From Eutreptiella sp. 'Long Island Sound 2002' (taxonomy: Eukaryota > Euglenozoa > Euglenophyceae > Eutreptiales > Eutreptiaceae), in NCBI GenBank assembly GCA_964036045.1, contig OZ038378.1, positions 147,303,611-147,367,610 of the forward strand: DNA of 64,000 nt. The letters are read 5' to 3'. Both the position numbers and the translations under genes were made by a program. Below, piece after piece: positions 1 through 12,400 of the stretch (position 1 is the first letter of the stretch; every line of letters starts with the position of its first letter). The notes under the pieces were generated by a model. That model was not told the DNA's origin. It ran no database searches and was given only the letters and a program-made list of their open reading frames with translations.

Positions 1-104
1 GGGTTCTCACTGAGTCCCCTCCCTGAGGGTTCTCGCTGAGTCCCCTCCCTGAGGGTTCTCAATGAGTCCCCTCCCTGAGGGTTCTCAATGAGTCCCCTCC
101 CTGA

Positions 105-2060
105 GGGTTCTCACTGAGTCCCCTCCCTGAGGGTTCTCACTGAGTCCCCTCCCTGAGGGTTCTCACTGAGTCCCCTCCCTGAGGGTTCTCAATGAGTCCC
201 CTCCCTGAGGGTTCTCACTGAGTCCCCTCCCTGAGGGTTCTCAATGAGTCCCCTCCCTGAGGGTTCTCACTGAGTCCCCTCCCTGAGGGTTCTCACTGAG
301 TCTCCTCCCTGAGGGTTCTCACTGAGTCCCCTCCCTGAGGGTTCTCACTGAGTCCCCTCCCTGAGGGTTCTCAGTGAGTCCCCTCCCTGAGGGTTCTCAA
401 TGAGTCCCCTCCCTGAGGGTTCTCACTGAGTCCCCTCCCTGAGGGTTCTCAGTGAGTCCCCTCCCTGAGGGTTCTCAGTGAGTCCCCTCCCTGAGGGATC
501 CCAATGAGTCCCCTCCCTGAGGGTTCTCACTGAGTCCCCTCCCTGAGGGTTCTCACTGAGTCCCCTCCCTGAGGGTTCTCACTGAGTCCCCTCCCTGAGG
601 GTTCTCAATGAGTCCCCTCCCTGAGGGTTCTCACTGAGTCCCCGCCCTGAGGGTTCTCACTGAGTCCCCTCCCTGAGGGTTCTCACTGAGTCCCCTCCCT
701 GAGGGTTCTCACTGAGTCCCCTCCCTGAGGGTTCTCACTGAGTCCCCTCCCTGAGGGTTCTCTTTGAGTCCCCTCCCTGAGGGTTCTCAATGCGTCCCCT
801 CCCTGAGGGTTCTCACTGAGTCCCCTCCCTGAGGGTTCTCACTGAGTTGCCTCCCTGAGGGTTCTCACTGAGTCCCCTCCCTGAGGGTTCTCACTGAGTT
901 CCCTCCCTGAGGGTTCTCATTGAGTCCCCTCCCTGAGGGTTCTCACTGAGTCCCCTCCCTGAGGGTTCTCACTGAGTCCCCTCCCTGAGGGTTCTCACTG
1001 AGTCCCCTCCCTGAGGATTCTCACTGAGTCCCCTCCCTGAGGGTTCTCAGTGAGTCCCCTCCCTGAGGGTTCTCAATGAGTCCCCTCCCTGAGGGTTCCC
1101 AATGAGTCCCCTCCCTGAGGGTTCTCACTGAGTGCCCTCCCTGAGGGTTCTCAATGAGTTGCCTCCCTGAGGGTTCTCAATGAGTCCCCTCCCTGAGGGT
1201 TCTCACTGAGTCCCCTCCCTGAGGGTTCTCACTGAGTCCCCTCCCTGAGGGTTCTCACTGAGTCCCCTCCCTGAGGGTTCTCATTGAGTCCCCTCCCTGA
1301 GGGTTCTCACTGAGTCCCCTCCCTGAGGGTTCTCACTGAGTCCCCTCCCTGAGGGTTCTCACTGAGTCCCCTCCCTGAGGGTTCTCACTGAGTCCCCTCC
1401 CTGAGGGTTCTCAATGAGTCCCCTCCCTGAGGGTTCTCACTGAGTCCCCTCCCTGAGGGTTCTCAATGAGTCCCCTCCCTGAGGGTTCTCACTGAGTCCC
1501 CTCCCTGAGGGTTCTCACTGAGTCTCCTCCCTGAGGGTTCTCACTGAGTCCCCTCCCTGAGGGTTCTCACTGAGTCCCCTCCCTGAGGGTTCTCAGTGAG
1601 TCCCCTCCCTGAGGGTTCTCAATGAGTCCCCTCCCTGAGGGTTCTCAATGAGTCCCCTCCCTGAGGGTTCTCACTGAGTCCCCTCCCTGAGGGTTCTCAG
1701 TGAGTCCCCTCCCTGAGGGTTCTCAATGAGTCCCCTCCCTGAGGGATCTCAATGAGTCCCCTCCTTGAGGGTTCTCACTGAGTCCCCTCCCTGAGGGTTC
1801 TCACTGAGTCCCCTCCCTGAGGGTTCTCACTGAGTCCCCTCCCTGAGGGTTCTCAATGAGTCCCCTCCCTGAGGGTTCTCACTGAGTCCCCGCCCTGAGG
1901 GTTCTCACTGAGTCCCCTCCCTGAGGGTTCTCACTGAGTCCCCTCCCTGAGGGTTTTCACTGAGTCCCCTCCCTGAGGGTTCTCTTTGAGTCCCCTCCCT
2001 GAGGGTTCTCAATGCGTCCCCTCCCTGAGGGTTCTCACTGAGTCCCCTCCCTGAGGGTTC
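105..2060 (+). repeat. Tandem higher-order duplication, offset 1,222 bp (47 units)
   Basis: Marker units recur at a fixed offset: GAGTCTCC at 301 and 1,523 (1,222 bp), CTCTTTGAG units starting at 755 and 1,977 (1,222 bp), each followed directly by CAATGCGTCC. Between these the GGGATC unit at 495 pairs with 1,743 and the CCCCGCCC at 644 with 1,892, both 1,248 bp apart, so one copy has gained one unit and lost it again further on. The order of AC and AA units from 105 matches that from 1,327. Beyond about 2,060 the best partner lies at 1,066 bp (GAGTTGCC at 1,145 and 2,211), so the copies have also lost blocks of units. Confidence 0.8.
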
Positions 2061-2210
2061 TCACTGAGTCCCCTCCCTGAGGGTTCTCACTGAGTCCCCT
2101 CCCTGAGGGTTCTCAGTGAGTCCCCTCCCTGAGGCTTCTCAATGAGTCCCCTCCCTGAGGGTTCTCAATGAGTCCCCTCCCTGAGGGTTCTCACTGAGTC
2201 CCCTCCCTGA

Positions 2211-4602
2211 GGGTTCTCAATGAGTTGCCTCCCTGAGGGTTCTCAATGAGTCCCCTCCCTGAGGGTTCTCACTGAGTCCCCTCCCTGAGGGTTCTCACTG
2301 AGTCCCCTCCCTGAGGGTTCTCACTGAGTCCCCTCCCTGAGGGTTCTCACTGAGTCCCCTCCCTGAGGGTTCTCACTGAGTCCCCTCCCTGAGGCTTCTC
2401 ACTGAGTCCCCTCCCTGAGGGTTCTCACTGAGTCCCCTCCCTGAGGGTTCTCACTGAGTCTCCTCCCTAAGGGTTCTCACTGGGTCCCCTCCCTGAGGGT
2501 TCTCACTGAGTCCCCTCCCTAAGGGTTCCCACTGGGTCTCCTCCCTCAGGGTTCTCACTCAGTCCCCTCCCTCAGGGTTCTCATTGAGTCCCCTCCCTGA
2601 GGGTTCCCACTGAGTCCCCTCCCTGAGGGTTCTCACTAAGTCCCCTCCCTGAGGGTTCTCACTGAGTCCCCTCCCTGAGGGTTCTCACTGAGTCCCCTCC
2701 CTGAGGGTTCTCAATGAGTCCCCTCCCTGAGGGTTCTCAATGAGTCCCCTACCTGAGGGTTCTCACTGAGTCCCCTCCCTGAGGGTTCTCAATGAGGCCC
2801 CTCCCTGAGGGTTCTCACTGAGTCCCCTCCCTGAGGGTTCTCAATGAGTCCCCTCCCTGAGGGTTCTCACTGAGTCCCCTCCCTGAGGGTTCTCAGTGAG
2901 TCCCCTCCCTGAGGGTTCTCAATGAGTCCCCTCCCTGAGGGTTCTCAATGAGTCCCCTCCCTGAGGGTTCTCTTTGAGTCCCCTCCCTGAGGGTTCTCAG
3001 TGAGTCCCCTCCCTGAGGGTTCTCACTGAGTCCCCTCCCTGAGGGTTCTCAATGAGTCCCCTCCCTGAGGGTTCTCACTGAGTCCCCTCCCTGAGGGTTC
3101 TCAATGAGTCCCCTCCCTGAGGGTTCTCACTGAGTCCCCTCCCTGAGGGTTCTCATTGAGTCCCCTCCCTGAGGGTTCTCACTGAGTCCCCTCCCTGAGG
3201 GTTCTCGCTGAGTCCCCTCCCTGAGGGTTGTCACTGAGTCCCCTCCCTGAGGGTTCTCACCGAGTCCCCTCCCTGAGGGTTCTCGCTGAGTCCCCTCCCT
3301 GAGGGTTCTCACTGAGTCCCCTCCCTGAGGGTTCTCATTGAGTCCCCTCCCTGAGGGTTCTCAATGAGTCCCCTCCCTGAGGGTTCTCACTGAGTCCCCT
3401 CCCTGAGGGTTCTCATTGAGTTGCCTCCCTGAGGGTTCTCAATGAGTCCCCTCCCTGAGGGTTCTCACTGAGTCCCCTCCCTGAGGGTTCTCACTGAGTC
3501 CCCTCCCTGAGGGTTCTCACTGAGTCCCCTCCCTGAGGGTTCTCACTGAGTCCCCTCCCTGAGGGTTCTCACTGAGTCCCCTCCCTGAGGCTTCTCACTG
3601 AGTCCCCTCCCTGAGGGTTCTCACTGAGTCCCCTCCCTGAGGGTTCTCACTGAGTCTCCTCCCTAAGGGTTCTCACTGGGTCCCCTCCCTGAGGGTTCTC
3701 ACTGAGTCCCCTCCCTAAGGGTTCCCACTGGGTCTCCTCCCTCAGGGTTCTCACTCAGTCCCCTCCCTCAGGGTTCTCATTGAGTCCCCTCCCTGAGGGT
3801 TCCCACTGAGTCCCCTCCCTGAGGGTTCTCACTAAGTCCCCTCCCTGAGGGTTCTCACTGAGTCCCCTCCCTGAGGGTTCTCACTGAGTCCCCTCCCTGA
3901 GGGTTCTCAATGAGTCCCCTCCCTGAGGGTTCTCAATGAGTCCCCTACCTGAGGGTTCTCACTGAGTCCCCTCCCTGAGGGTTCTCAATGAGGCCCCTCC
4001 CTGAGGGTTCTCACTGAGTCCCCTCCCTGAGGGTTCTCAATGAGTCCCCTCCCTGAGGGTTCTCACTGAGTCCCCTCCCTGAGGGTTCTCAGTGAGTCCC
4101 CTCCCTGAGGGTTCTCAATGAGTCCCCTCCCTGAGGGTTCTCAATGAGTCCCCTCCCTGAGGGTTCTCTTTGAGTCCCCTCCCTGAGGGTTCTCAGTGAG
4201 TCCCCTCCCTGAGGGTTCTCACTGAGTCCCCTCCCTGAGGGTTCTCAATGAGTCCCCTCCCTGAGGGTTCTCACTGAGTCCCCTCCCTGAGGGTTCTCAA
4301 TGAGTCCCCTCCCTGAGGGTTCTCACTGAGTCCCCTCCCTGAGGGTTCTCATTGAGTCCCCTCCCTGAGGGTTCTCACTGAGTCCCCTCCCTGAGGGTTC
4401 TCACTGAGTCCCCTCCCTGAGGGTTCTCACTGAGTCCCCTCCCTGAGGGTTGTCACTGAGTCCCCTCCCTGAGGGTTCTCACCGAGTCCCCTCCCTGAGG
4501 GTTCTCGCTGAGTCCCCTCCCTGAGGGTTCTCACTGAGTCCCCTCCCTGAGGGTTCTCATTGAGTCCCCTCCCTGAGGGTTCTCAATGAGTCCCCTCCCT
4601 GA
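2211..4602 (+). repeat. Tandem higher-order duplication, offset 1,196 bp (46 units)
   Basis: Units starting at 2,471, 2,523 and 2,965 have counterparts at 3,667, 3,719 and 4,161, all exactly 1,196 bp away. They carry CCTAAGGG with ACTGGGTC, then GGGTTCCCACTGGG with CTCAGGG, and CTCTTTGAG. The rare CCCCTACC unit at 2,751 pairs with 3,947. A third, partial copy of the CCTAAGGGTTCCCACTGGG segment sits at 5,748, 2,029 bp from the second; the odd base is explained by the 27-bp unit at 5,513. The CTCACCGAG unit at 3,251 pairs with 4,473 (47 units) and again with 4,811 (13 units further), a local extra duplication. Confidence 0.85.
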
Positions 4603-5512
4603 GGGTTCTCACTGAGTCCCCTCCCTGAGGGTTCTCATTGAGTCCCCTCCCTGAGGGTTCTCAATGAGTCCCCTCCCTGAGGGTTCTCACTGAGTCCCCT
4701 CCCTGAGGGTTCCCACGGAGTCCCCTCCCTGAGGGTTCTCACTGAGTCCCCTCCCTGAGGGTTCTCACTGAGTCCCCTCCCTGAGGGTTGTCACTGAGTC
4801 CCCTCCCTGAGGGTTCTCACCGAGTCCCCTCCCTGAGGGTTCTCGCTGAGTCCCCTCCCTGAGGGTTCTCACTGAGTCCCCTCCCTGAGGGTTCTCATTG
4901 AGTCCCCTCCCTGAGGGTTCTCAATGAGTCCCCTCCCTGAGGGTTCTCACTGAGTCCCCTCCCTGAGGGTTCTCATTGAGTCCCCTCCCTGAGGGTTCTC
5001 AATGAGTCCCCTCCCTGAGGGTTCTCACTGAGTCCCCTCCCTGAGGGTTCCCACGGAGTCCCCTCCCTGAGGGTTCTCAATGAGTTGCCTCCCTGAGGGT
5101 TCTCAATGAGTCCCCTCCCTGAGGGTCCTCAGTGAGTCCCCTCCCTGAGGGTTCTCACTGAGTCCCCTCCCTGAGGGTTCCCACGGAGTCCCCTCCCTGA
5201 GGGTTCTCACTGAGTCCTCTCCCTGAGGGTTCTCAATGAGTCCCCTCCCTGAGGGTTCTCAATGAGTCCCCTCCCTGAGGGTTCTCACTGAGTCCCCTCC
5301 CTGAGGGTTCTCACTCAGTCCCCTCCCTGAGGGTTCTCACTGAGTCCCCTCCCTGAGGGTTCTCAATGAGTCCCCTCCCTGAGGGTTCTCACTGAGTCCC
5401 CTCCCTGAGGGTTCTCACTGAGTCCCCTCCCTGAGGGTTCTCACTGGGTCTTCTTCCTCAGGGTTCTCACTCAGTCCCCTCCCTCAGGGTTCTCACTCAG
5501 TCCCCTCCCTGA

Positions 5513-5539
5513 GGGTTCTCACGCAGTCCCCCCCCTTGA
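5513..5539 (+). repeat. 27-bp unit (one extra T)
   Basis: The unit reads ACGCAGT, then eight C, then TTGAG, so the internal T is lost to C and an extra T is present before TGAG. It shifts the phase by +1 until the 25-bp unit at 5,904 restores it. Confidence 0.9.
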
Positions 5540-5903
5540 GGGTTCTCATTGAGTCCCCTCCCTGAGGGTTCTCAATGAGTCCCCTCCCTGAGGGTTCTCA
5601 CTGAGTCCCCTCCCTGAGGGTTCTCAATGAGTTGCCTCCCTGAGGGTTCTCAATGAGTCCCCTCCCTGAGGGTTCTCACTGAGTCCCCTCCCTGAGGGTT
5701 CTCAGTGAGTCCCCTCCCTGAGGGTTCTCACTGAGTCCCCTCCCTAAGGGTTCCCACTGGGTCTCCTCCCTCAGGGTTCTCACTCAGTCCCCTCCCTCAG
5801 GGTTCTCATTGAGTCCCCTCCCTGAGGGTTCCCACTGAGTCCCCTCCCTGAGGGTTCTCACTGAGTCCCCTCCCTGAGGGTTCTCACTGAGTCCCCTCCC
5901 TGA

Positions 5904-5928
5904 GGGTTCTCAGTGAGTCCCCCCCTGA
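5904..5928 (+). repeat. 25-bp unit (7-C run)
   Basis: CCCCTCCC is replaced by seven C, a loss of one base. Together with the 27-bp unit at 5,513 it brings the array back to the starting phase. Confidence 0.9.
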
Positions 5929-7332
5929 GGGCTCTCAATGAGTCCCCTCCCTGAGGGTTCTCAATGAGTCCCCTCCCTGAGGGTTCTCACTGAGTCCCCT
6001 CCCTGAGGGTTCTCAATGAGTCCCCTCCCTGAGGGTTCTCACTGAGTCCCCTCCCTGAGGGTTCTCAATGAGTCCCCTCCCTGAGGGTTCTCACTGAGTC
6101 CCCTCCCTGAGGGTTCTCACTGAGTCCCCTCCCTGAGGGTTCTCACTGAGTCCCCTCCCTGAGGGTTCTCACTGAGTCCCCTCCCTGAGGGTTCTCACTG
6201 AGTCCCCTCCCTGAGGGTTCTCACTGAGTCCCCTCCCTGAGGGTTCTCACTGAGTCCCCTCCCTGAGGGTTCTCAATGAGTCCCCTCACTGAGGGTTCTC
6301 ACTGAGTCCCCGCCCTGAGGGTTCTCACTGAGTCCCCTCCCTGAGGGTTCTCAGTGAGTCCCCTCCCTGAGGGTTCTCACTGAGTCCCCTCCCTGAGGGT
6401 TCTCACTGAGTCCCCTCCCTGAGGGTTCTCACTGAGTCCCCTCCCTGAGGGTTCTCACTGAGTCCCCTCCCTGAGGGTTCTCACTGAGTCCCCGCCCTGA
6501 GGGTTCTCACTGAGTCCCCTCCCTGAGGGTTCTCACTGAGTCCCCGCCCTGAGGGTTCTCACTGAGTCCCCTCCCTGAGGGTTCTCAGTGAGTCCCCTCC
6601 TTGAGGGTTCTCACTGAGTCCCCGCCCTGAGGGTTCTCACTGAGTCCCCTCCCTGAGGGTTCTCACTGAGTCCCCTCCCTGAGGGCTCTCAGTGAGTCCC
6701 CTCCTTGAGGGTTCTCACTGAGTCCCCGCCCTGAGGGTTCTCACTGAGTCCCCTCCCTGAGGGTTCTCACTGAGTCCCCTCCCTGAGGGTTCTCACTGAG
6801 TCCCCGCCCTGAGGGTCCTCACTGAGTCCCCTCCCTGAGGGATCTCACTGAGTCCCCTCCCCGAGGGTACTCACTGACTCCCCTCCCTGAGGGTTCTCAC
6901 TGAGTCCCCGCCCTGAGGGTTCTCACTGAGTCCCCTCCCCGGGGGTTCTCACTGAGTCCCCTCCGTGAGGGTTCTCACTGAGTCCCCGCCCTGAGGGATC
7001 TCACTGAGTCCCCTCCGTGAGGGATCTCACTGAGTCCCCTCCGTGAGGGTTCTCACTGAGTCCCCTCCCTGAGGGTTCTCACTGAGTCCCCGCCCTGAGG
7101 GATCTCACTGAGTCCCCTCCCGGAGGGTTCTCACTGAGTCCCCTCCGTGAGGGTTCTCACTGAGTCCCCGCCCTGAGGGTTCTCACTGAGTCCCCGCCCT
7201 GAGGGATCTCACTGAGTCCCCTCCCTGAGGGTTCTCACTGAGTCCCCTCCGTGAGGGTTCTCACTGAGTCCCCGCCCTGAGGGTTCTCACTGAGTTCCCG
7301 CCCTGAGGGATCTCACTGAGTCCCCTCCCAGA

Positions 7333-7357
7333 GGGTTCTCACTGATCCCCTCCCTGA
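7333..7357 (+). repeat. 25-bp unit (ACTGATCCCC)
   Basis: ACTGAGTCCCC is shortened to ACTGATCCCC by loss of one G. The matching unit in the 650-bp duplicate near 7,980 keeps the full length, so the loss came after that duplication or was lost from the copy by exchange. Confidence 0.9.
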
Positions 7358-9463
7358 GGGATCTCACTGAGTCCCCTCCCTGAGGGATCTCACTGAGTCC
7401 CCTCCGTGAGGGTTCTCACTGAGTCTCCGCCCTGAGGGTTCTCACTGAGTCCCCTCCGTGAGGGTTCTCACCGAGTCCCCTCCCTGAGGGTTCTCACTGA
7501 GTCCCCTCCCTGAGGGATCTCACTGACTCCCCTCCCTGAGGGTTCTCACTGAGTCCCCTCCCTGAGGGATCTCACTGAGTCCCCTCCCTGAGGGTTCTCA
7601 CTGAGTCCCCTCCCTGAGGGTTCTCAGTGAGTCCCCGCCCTGAGGGTTCTCACTGAGTCCCCGCCCTGAGGGTTCTCACTGAGTCCCCTCCCTGAGGGTT
7701 CTCACTGAGTCCCCTCCCTGAGGGTTCTCACTGAGTCCCCGCCCTGAGGGATCTCACTGAGTCCCCTCCCAGAGGGTTCTCACTGAGTCCCCGCCCTGAG
7801 GGTTCTCACTGAGTCCCCGCCCTGAGGGTTCTCACTGAGTCCCCGCCCTGAGGGATCTCACTGAGTCCCCTCCCTGAGGGTTCTCACTGAGTCCCCTCCG
7901 TGAGGGTTCTCACTGAGTCCCCGCCCTGAGGGTTCTCACTGAGTTCCCGCCCTGAGGGATCTCACTGAGTCCCCTCCCAGAGGGTTCTCACTGAGTCCCC
8001 TCCCTGAGGGATCTCACTGAGTCCCCTCCGTGAGGGTTCTTACTGAGTCCCCGCCCTGAGGGTTCTCACTGAGTCCCCTCCCTGAGGGTTCTCACTGAGT
8101 CCCCTCCCTGAGGGTTCTCACTGAGTCTCCTCCCTGAGGGATCTCACTGAGTCCCCTCCCTGAGGATTCTCAATGAGTCCCCTCCCTGAGGGTTCTCAGT
8201 GAGTCCCCTCCCTGAGGGTTCTCAGTGAGTCCCCTCCCTGAGGGTTCTCACTGAGTCCCCGCCATGAGGGATCTCACTGCGTCCCCTCCCTGAGGGATCT
8301 CACTGAGTCCCCTCCCTGAGGGTTCTCACTGAGTCTCCTCCCTGAGGGTTCTCACTGAGTCCCCTCCCTGAGGGTTCTCACTGAGTCCCCTCCCTCAGGG
8401 ATCTCACTGAGTCCCCTCCCTGAGGGTTCTCACTGAGTCCCCTCCCTGAGGGTTCTCACTGAGTCCCCGCCATGAGGGATCTCACTGAGTCCCCTCCCTG
8501 AGGGTTCTCACTGAGTCCCCTCCCTGAGGGTTCTCAGTGAGTCCCCTCCCTGAGGGTTCTCACTGAGTCCCCTCCCTGAGGGTTCTCACTGAGTCCCCGC
8601 CATGAGGGATCTCACTGAGTCCCCTCCCTCAGGGATCTCACGGAGTCCCCTCCCTGAGGGTTCTCACTGAGTCCCCTCCCTGAGGGTTCTCAGTGAGTCC
8701 CCGCCCTGAGGGTTCTCACTGACTCCCCGCCCTGAGGGTTCTCACTGAGTCCCCTCCCTGAGGGTTCTCACTGAGTCCCCTCCCTCAGGGTTCTCACTGA
8801 GTCCCCTCCCTGAGGGTTCTCACTGAGTCCCCTCCCTGAGGGTTCTCACTGAGTCCCCTCCCTGAGCGTTCTCACTGAGTGCCCTCCCTGAGGGTTCTCA
8901 CTGAGTCCCCTCCCCGAGGGTTCTCAGTTAGTCCCCTCTCTGAGGGTTCTCACTGAGTCCCCTCCCTGAGGGTTCTCACTGAATCCCCTCCCTGAGGGTT
9001 CTCAGTGAGTCCCCTCCCTGAGGGTTCTCACTGAGTCCCCTCCGTCAGGGTTCTCACTAAGTCCCCTCCCTGAGGGTTCTCACTGAGTCCCCTCCCTGAG
9101 GGTTCTCACTGAGTCCCCTCCCTGAGGGTTCTCACTGAGTCCCCTCCCTGAGGGTTCTCACTGAGTCCCCTCCCTGAGGGTTCTCACTGAGTCCCCGCCC
9201 TGAGGGTTCTCACTGAGTCCCCTCCCTGAGGGTTCTCACTGAGTCCCCTTCCTGAGGGTTCCCACTGAGTCCCCTTTCTGAGGGTTCTCACTGAGTCCCC
9301 GCCCTGAGGGTTCTCACTCCGTCCCCTCCCTGAGGGATCTCACTGAGTCCCCTTCCTGAGGGTTCTCACTGAGTCCCCTTCCTGAGGGTTCTCACTGAGT
9401 CCCCTCCCTGAGGGTTCTCACTGAGTCTCCTCCCTGAGGGGTCTCACTGAGTCCCCTCCCTGA

Positions 9464-9488
9464 GGGTTCTCACTGATCCCCTCCCTGA
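9464..9488 (+). repeat. 25-bp unit (ACTGATCCCC, second case)
   Basis: The same one-base loss as at 7,333 (ACTGATCCCC) occurs in a different unit context (no GGGATC neighbours), so it may be an independent recurrence. Confidence 0.9.
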
Positions 9489-12400
9489 GGGTTCTCATTG
9501 AGTCCCCTCCCTGAGGGTTCTCACTGAGTCCCCGCCCTGAGGGTTCTCACTGAGTCCCCGCCCTGAGGGTTCTCACTGAGTCCCCTCCCTGAGGGTTCTC
9601 ACTGAGTCCCCGCCCTGAGGGTTCTCACTGAGTCCCCTCCCTGAGGGTTCTCACTGAGTCCCCTCCCTGAGGGTTCTCACTGAGTCCCCTCCCTGAAGGT
9701 TCTCACTGAGTCCCCGCCCTGAGGGTTCTCACTGAGTCCCCTCCCTGAGGGTTCTCACTGAGTCCCCTCCCTGAGGGTTCTCACTTAGTCCCCTCCCTTA
9801 GGGTTCTCATTGAGTCCCCTCCATGAGGGTTCTCACTGAGTCCCCTCCCTGAGGGTTCTCACTGAGTCCCCTCCCAGAGGGTTCTCACTGAGTCCCCTCC
9901 CTGAGGGTTCTCACTCAGTCCCCTCCCAGAGGGTTCTCACTGAGTCCCCTCCCTGAGGGTTCTCACTGAGTCCCCTCCCTGAGGGTTCTCACTGAGTCCC
10001 CGCCCTGAGGGTTCTCACTGAGTCCCCTCCCTGAGGGTTCTCACTGAGTCCCCTCCCTGAGGATTCTCACTGAGTCCCCTCCCTGAGGGTTCTCACTGAG
10101 TCCCCTCCCTGAGGGTTCTCACTGAGTCCCCTCCATGAGGGTTCTCACTGAGTCCCCTCCCTGAGGATTCTCACTGAGTCCCCTCCCTGAGGTTTCTCAT
10201 TGAGTCCCCTCCCTGAGGGTTCTCACTGAGTCCCCTCCCTGAGGGTTCTCACTGAGTCCCCTCCCAGAGGGTTCTCACTGAGTCCCCTCCCTGAGGGTTC
10301 TCACTGAGTCCCCTCCCTTAGGGTTCTCACTGAGTCCCCTCCCTGAGCCTTCTCACTGAGGCCCCTCCCAAAGGGTTCTCACTGAGTCCCCTCCCTGAGG
10401 GTTCTCACTGAGACCCCGCCCTGAGGGTTCTCATTGAGTCCCCTCCCTGAGGGTTCTCACTGAGTCCCCGCCCTGAGGGTTCTCACTGAGTCCCCGCCCT
10501 GAGGGTTCTCACTGAGTCCCTGCCCTGAGGGTTCTCACTGAGTCCCCTCCCTGAGGGTTCTCACTGAGTCCCCTCCCTGAGGGTTCTCACTGAGTCCCCG
10601 CCCTGAGGGTTCTCACTGAGTCCCCTCCCTGAGGGTTCTCACTGAGTCCCCTCCCTGAGGATTCTCACTGAGTCCCCTCCCTGAGGGTTCTCATTGAGTC
10701 CCCTCCCTGAGGGTTCTCACTGAGTCCCCTCCCTGAGGGTTCTCACTGAGTCCCCTCCCAGAGGGTTCTCACTGAGTCCCCTCCCTGAGGATTCTCACTG
10801 AGTCCCCTCCCTCAGGGTTCTCACTGAGTCCCCTCCCTGAGCCTTCTCACTGAGTCCCCTCCCAAAGGGTTCTCACTGAGTCCCCTCCCTGAGGGTTCTC
10901 ACTGAGACCCCGCCCTGAGGGTTCTCATTGAGTCCCCTCCCTGAGGGTTCTCATTGAGTCCCCTCCCTGAGGGTTCTCACTGAGTCCCCGCCCTGAGGGT
11001 TCTCACTGAGTCCCCTCCCTGAGGGTTCTCACTGAGTCCCCTTCTTGAGGGTTCTCACTGAGTCCCCTTCCTGAGGGTTCTCATTGAGTCCCCTCCATGA
11101 GGGTTCTCACTGAGTCCCCTCCCTGAGGGTTCTCACTGAGTCCCCTCCCTGAGGGTTCTCGGTGAGTCCCCTCTCTGAGGGTTCTCACTGAGTCCCCTCC
11201 CTGAGGGTTCTCAATGAGTCCCCGCCCTGAGGGTTCTCACTGAGTCCCCTCCCTGAGGGTTCTCACCGAGTCTCCTCCCTGAGGGTTCTCACTGAGTCCC
11301 CTCCCTGAGGGTTCTCACTGAGTCCCCGCCCTGAGGGTTCTCACTGAGTCCCCTCCCTGAGGGTTCTCACTGAATCCCCTCCCTGAGGGTTCTCACTGAG
11401 TCCCCTCCCTGAGGATTCTCACTGAGTCCCCTCCCTGAGGGTGCTCATTGAGTCCCCTCCCTGAGGCTTCTCACTGAGTCCCCTCCCTGAGGGTTCTCAA
11501 TGAGTCCCCGCCCTGAGGGTTCTCACTGAGTCCCCTCCCTGTAGGTTCTCACCGAGTCTCCTCCCTGAGGGTTCTCACTGAGTCCCCTCCCTGAGGGTTC
11601 TCACTGAGTCCCCGCCCTGAGGGTTCTCACTGAGTCCCCTCCCTGAGGGTTCTCACTGAATCCCCTCCCTGAGGGTTCTCACTGAGTCCCCTCCCTGAGG
11701 ATTCTCACTGAGTCCCCTCCCTGAGGGTGCTCATTGAGTCCCCTCCCTGAGGGTTCTCACTGAGTCCCCTCCCTGAGGGTTCTCACTGAGTCCGCTTCTT
11801 GAGGGTTCTCACTGAGTCCCCTCCCTGAGGGTTCTCATTGAGTCCCCTCCCTGAGGGTTCTCACTGAGTCCCCTCCCTGAGGGTTCTCACTGAGTCCCCT
11901 CCGTGAGGGTTCTCACTGAGTCCCCGCCCTGAGGGTTCTGACTGAGTCCCCTCCGTGAGGGTTCTCACTGAGTCCCCTCCCTGAGGGTTCTCACTGAGTC
12001 CCCTCCCTGAGGGTTCTCACTGAGTCCCCGCCCTGAGGGTTCTCACTGAGTCCCCTCCCTGAGGGTTCTCACTGAGTCCCCTCCCTGAGGATTCTCACTA
12101 AGTCCCCTCCCTGAGGGTTCTCATTGAGTCCCCTCCCTGAGGGTTCTCACTGAGTCCCCTCCCTGAGGGTTCTCACTGAGTCCCCTCCCTGAGGGTTCTC
12201 ACTGAGTCCCCTCCCTGAGGGTTCTCACTGAGTCCCCGCCCTGAGGGTTCTCATTGAGTCCCCTCCCTGAGGGTTCTCACTGAGTCCCCTCCCTGAGGGT
12301 TCTCACTGAGTCCCCTCCCTGAGGGTTCTCACTGAGTCCCCTCCATGAGGGTTCTCACTGAGTCCCCTCCCTGAGGGTTCTCACTGAGTCCCCTCCCTGA

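Larger units (their letters stand above)
1..6300 (+). repeat. Left domain: CTCAATGAG-rich, CpG-poor subarray
   Basis: Units reading CTCAATGAG are interspersed with CTCACTGAG through this stretch and become rare after about 6.3 kb. The CCCCGCCC variant, very common further right, was noticed here only near 644 and 1,892, and those two are counterparts in a duplication. Other local marker units are GAGTTGCC, CTCTTTGAG, CAATGCGTCC, CCTAAGGG with ACTGGGTC, and CTCACTCAG. The domain is made of two successive higher-order duplications (about 1,222 and 1,196 bp) plus a partial third copy of the second near 5.75 kb. It reads as a separately homogenised subfamily. Confidence 0.85.

Noticed and set aside
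9798-9803. TTAGGG as interstitial telomere repeat
   Set aside because: Isolated single hexamers arise from a CCCTGAGGG to CCCTTAGGG change (also near 10,318, 47,331 and 56,289); they are never tandem.
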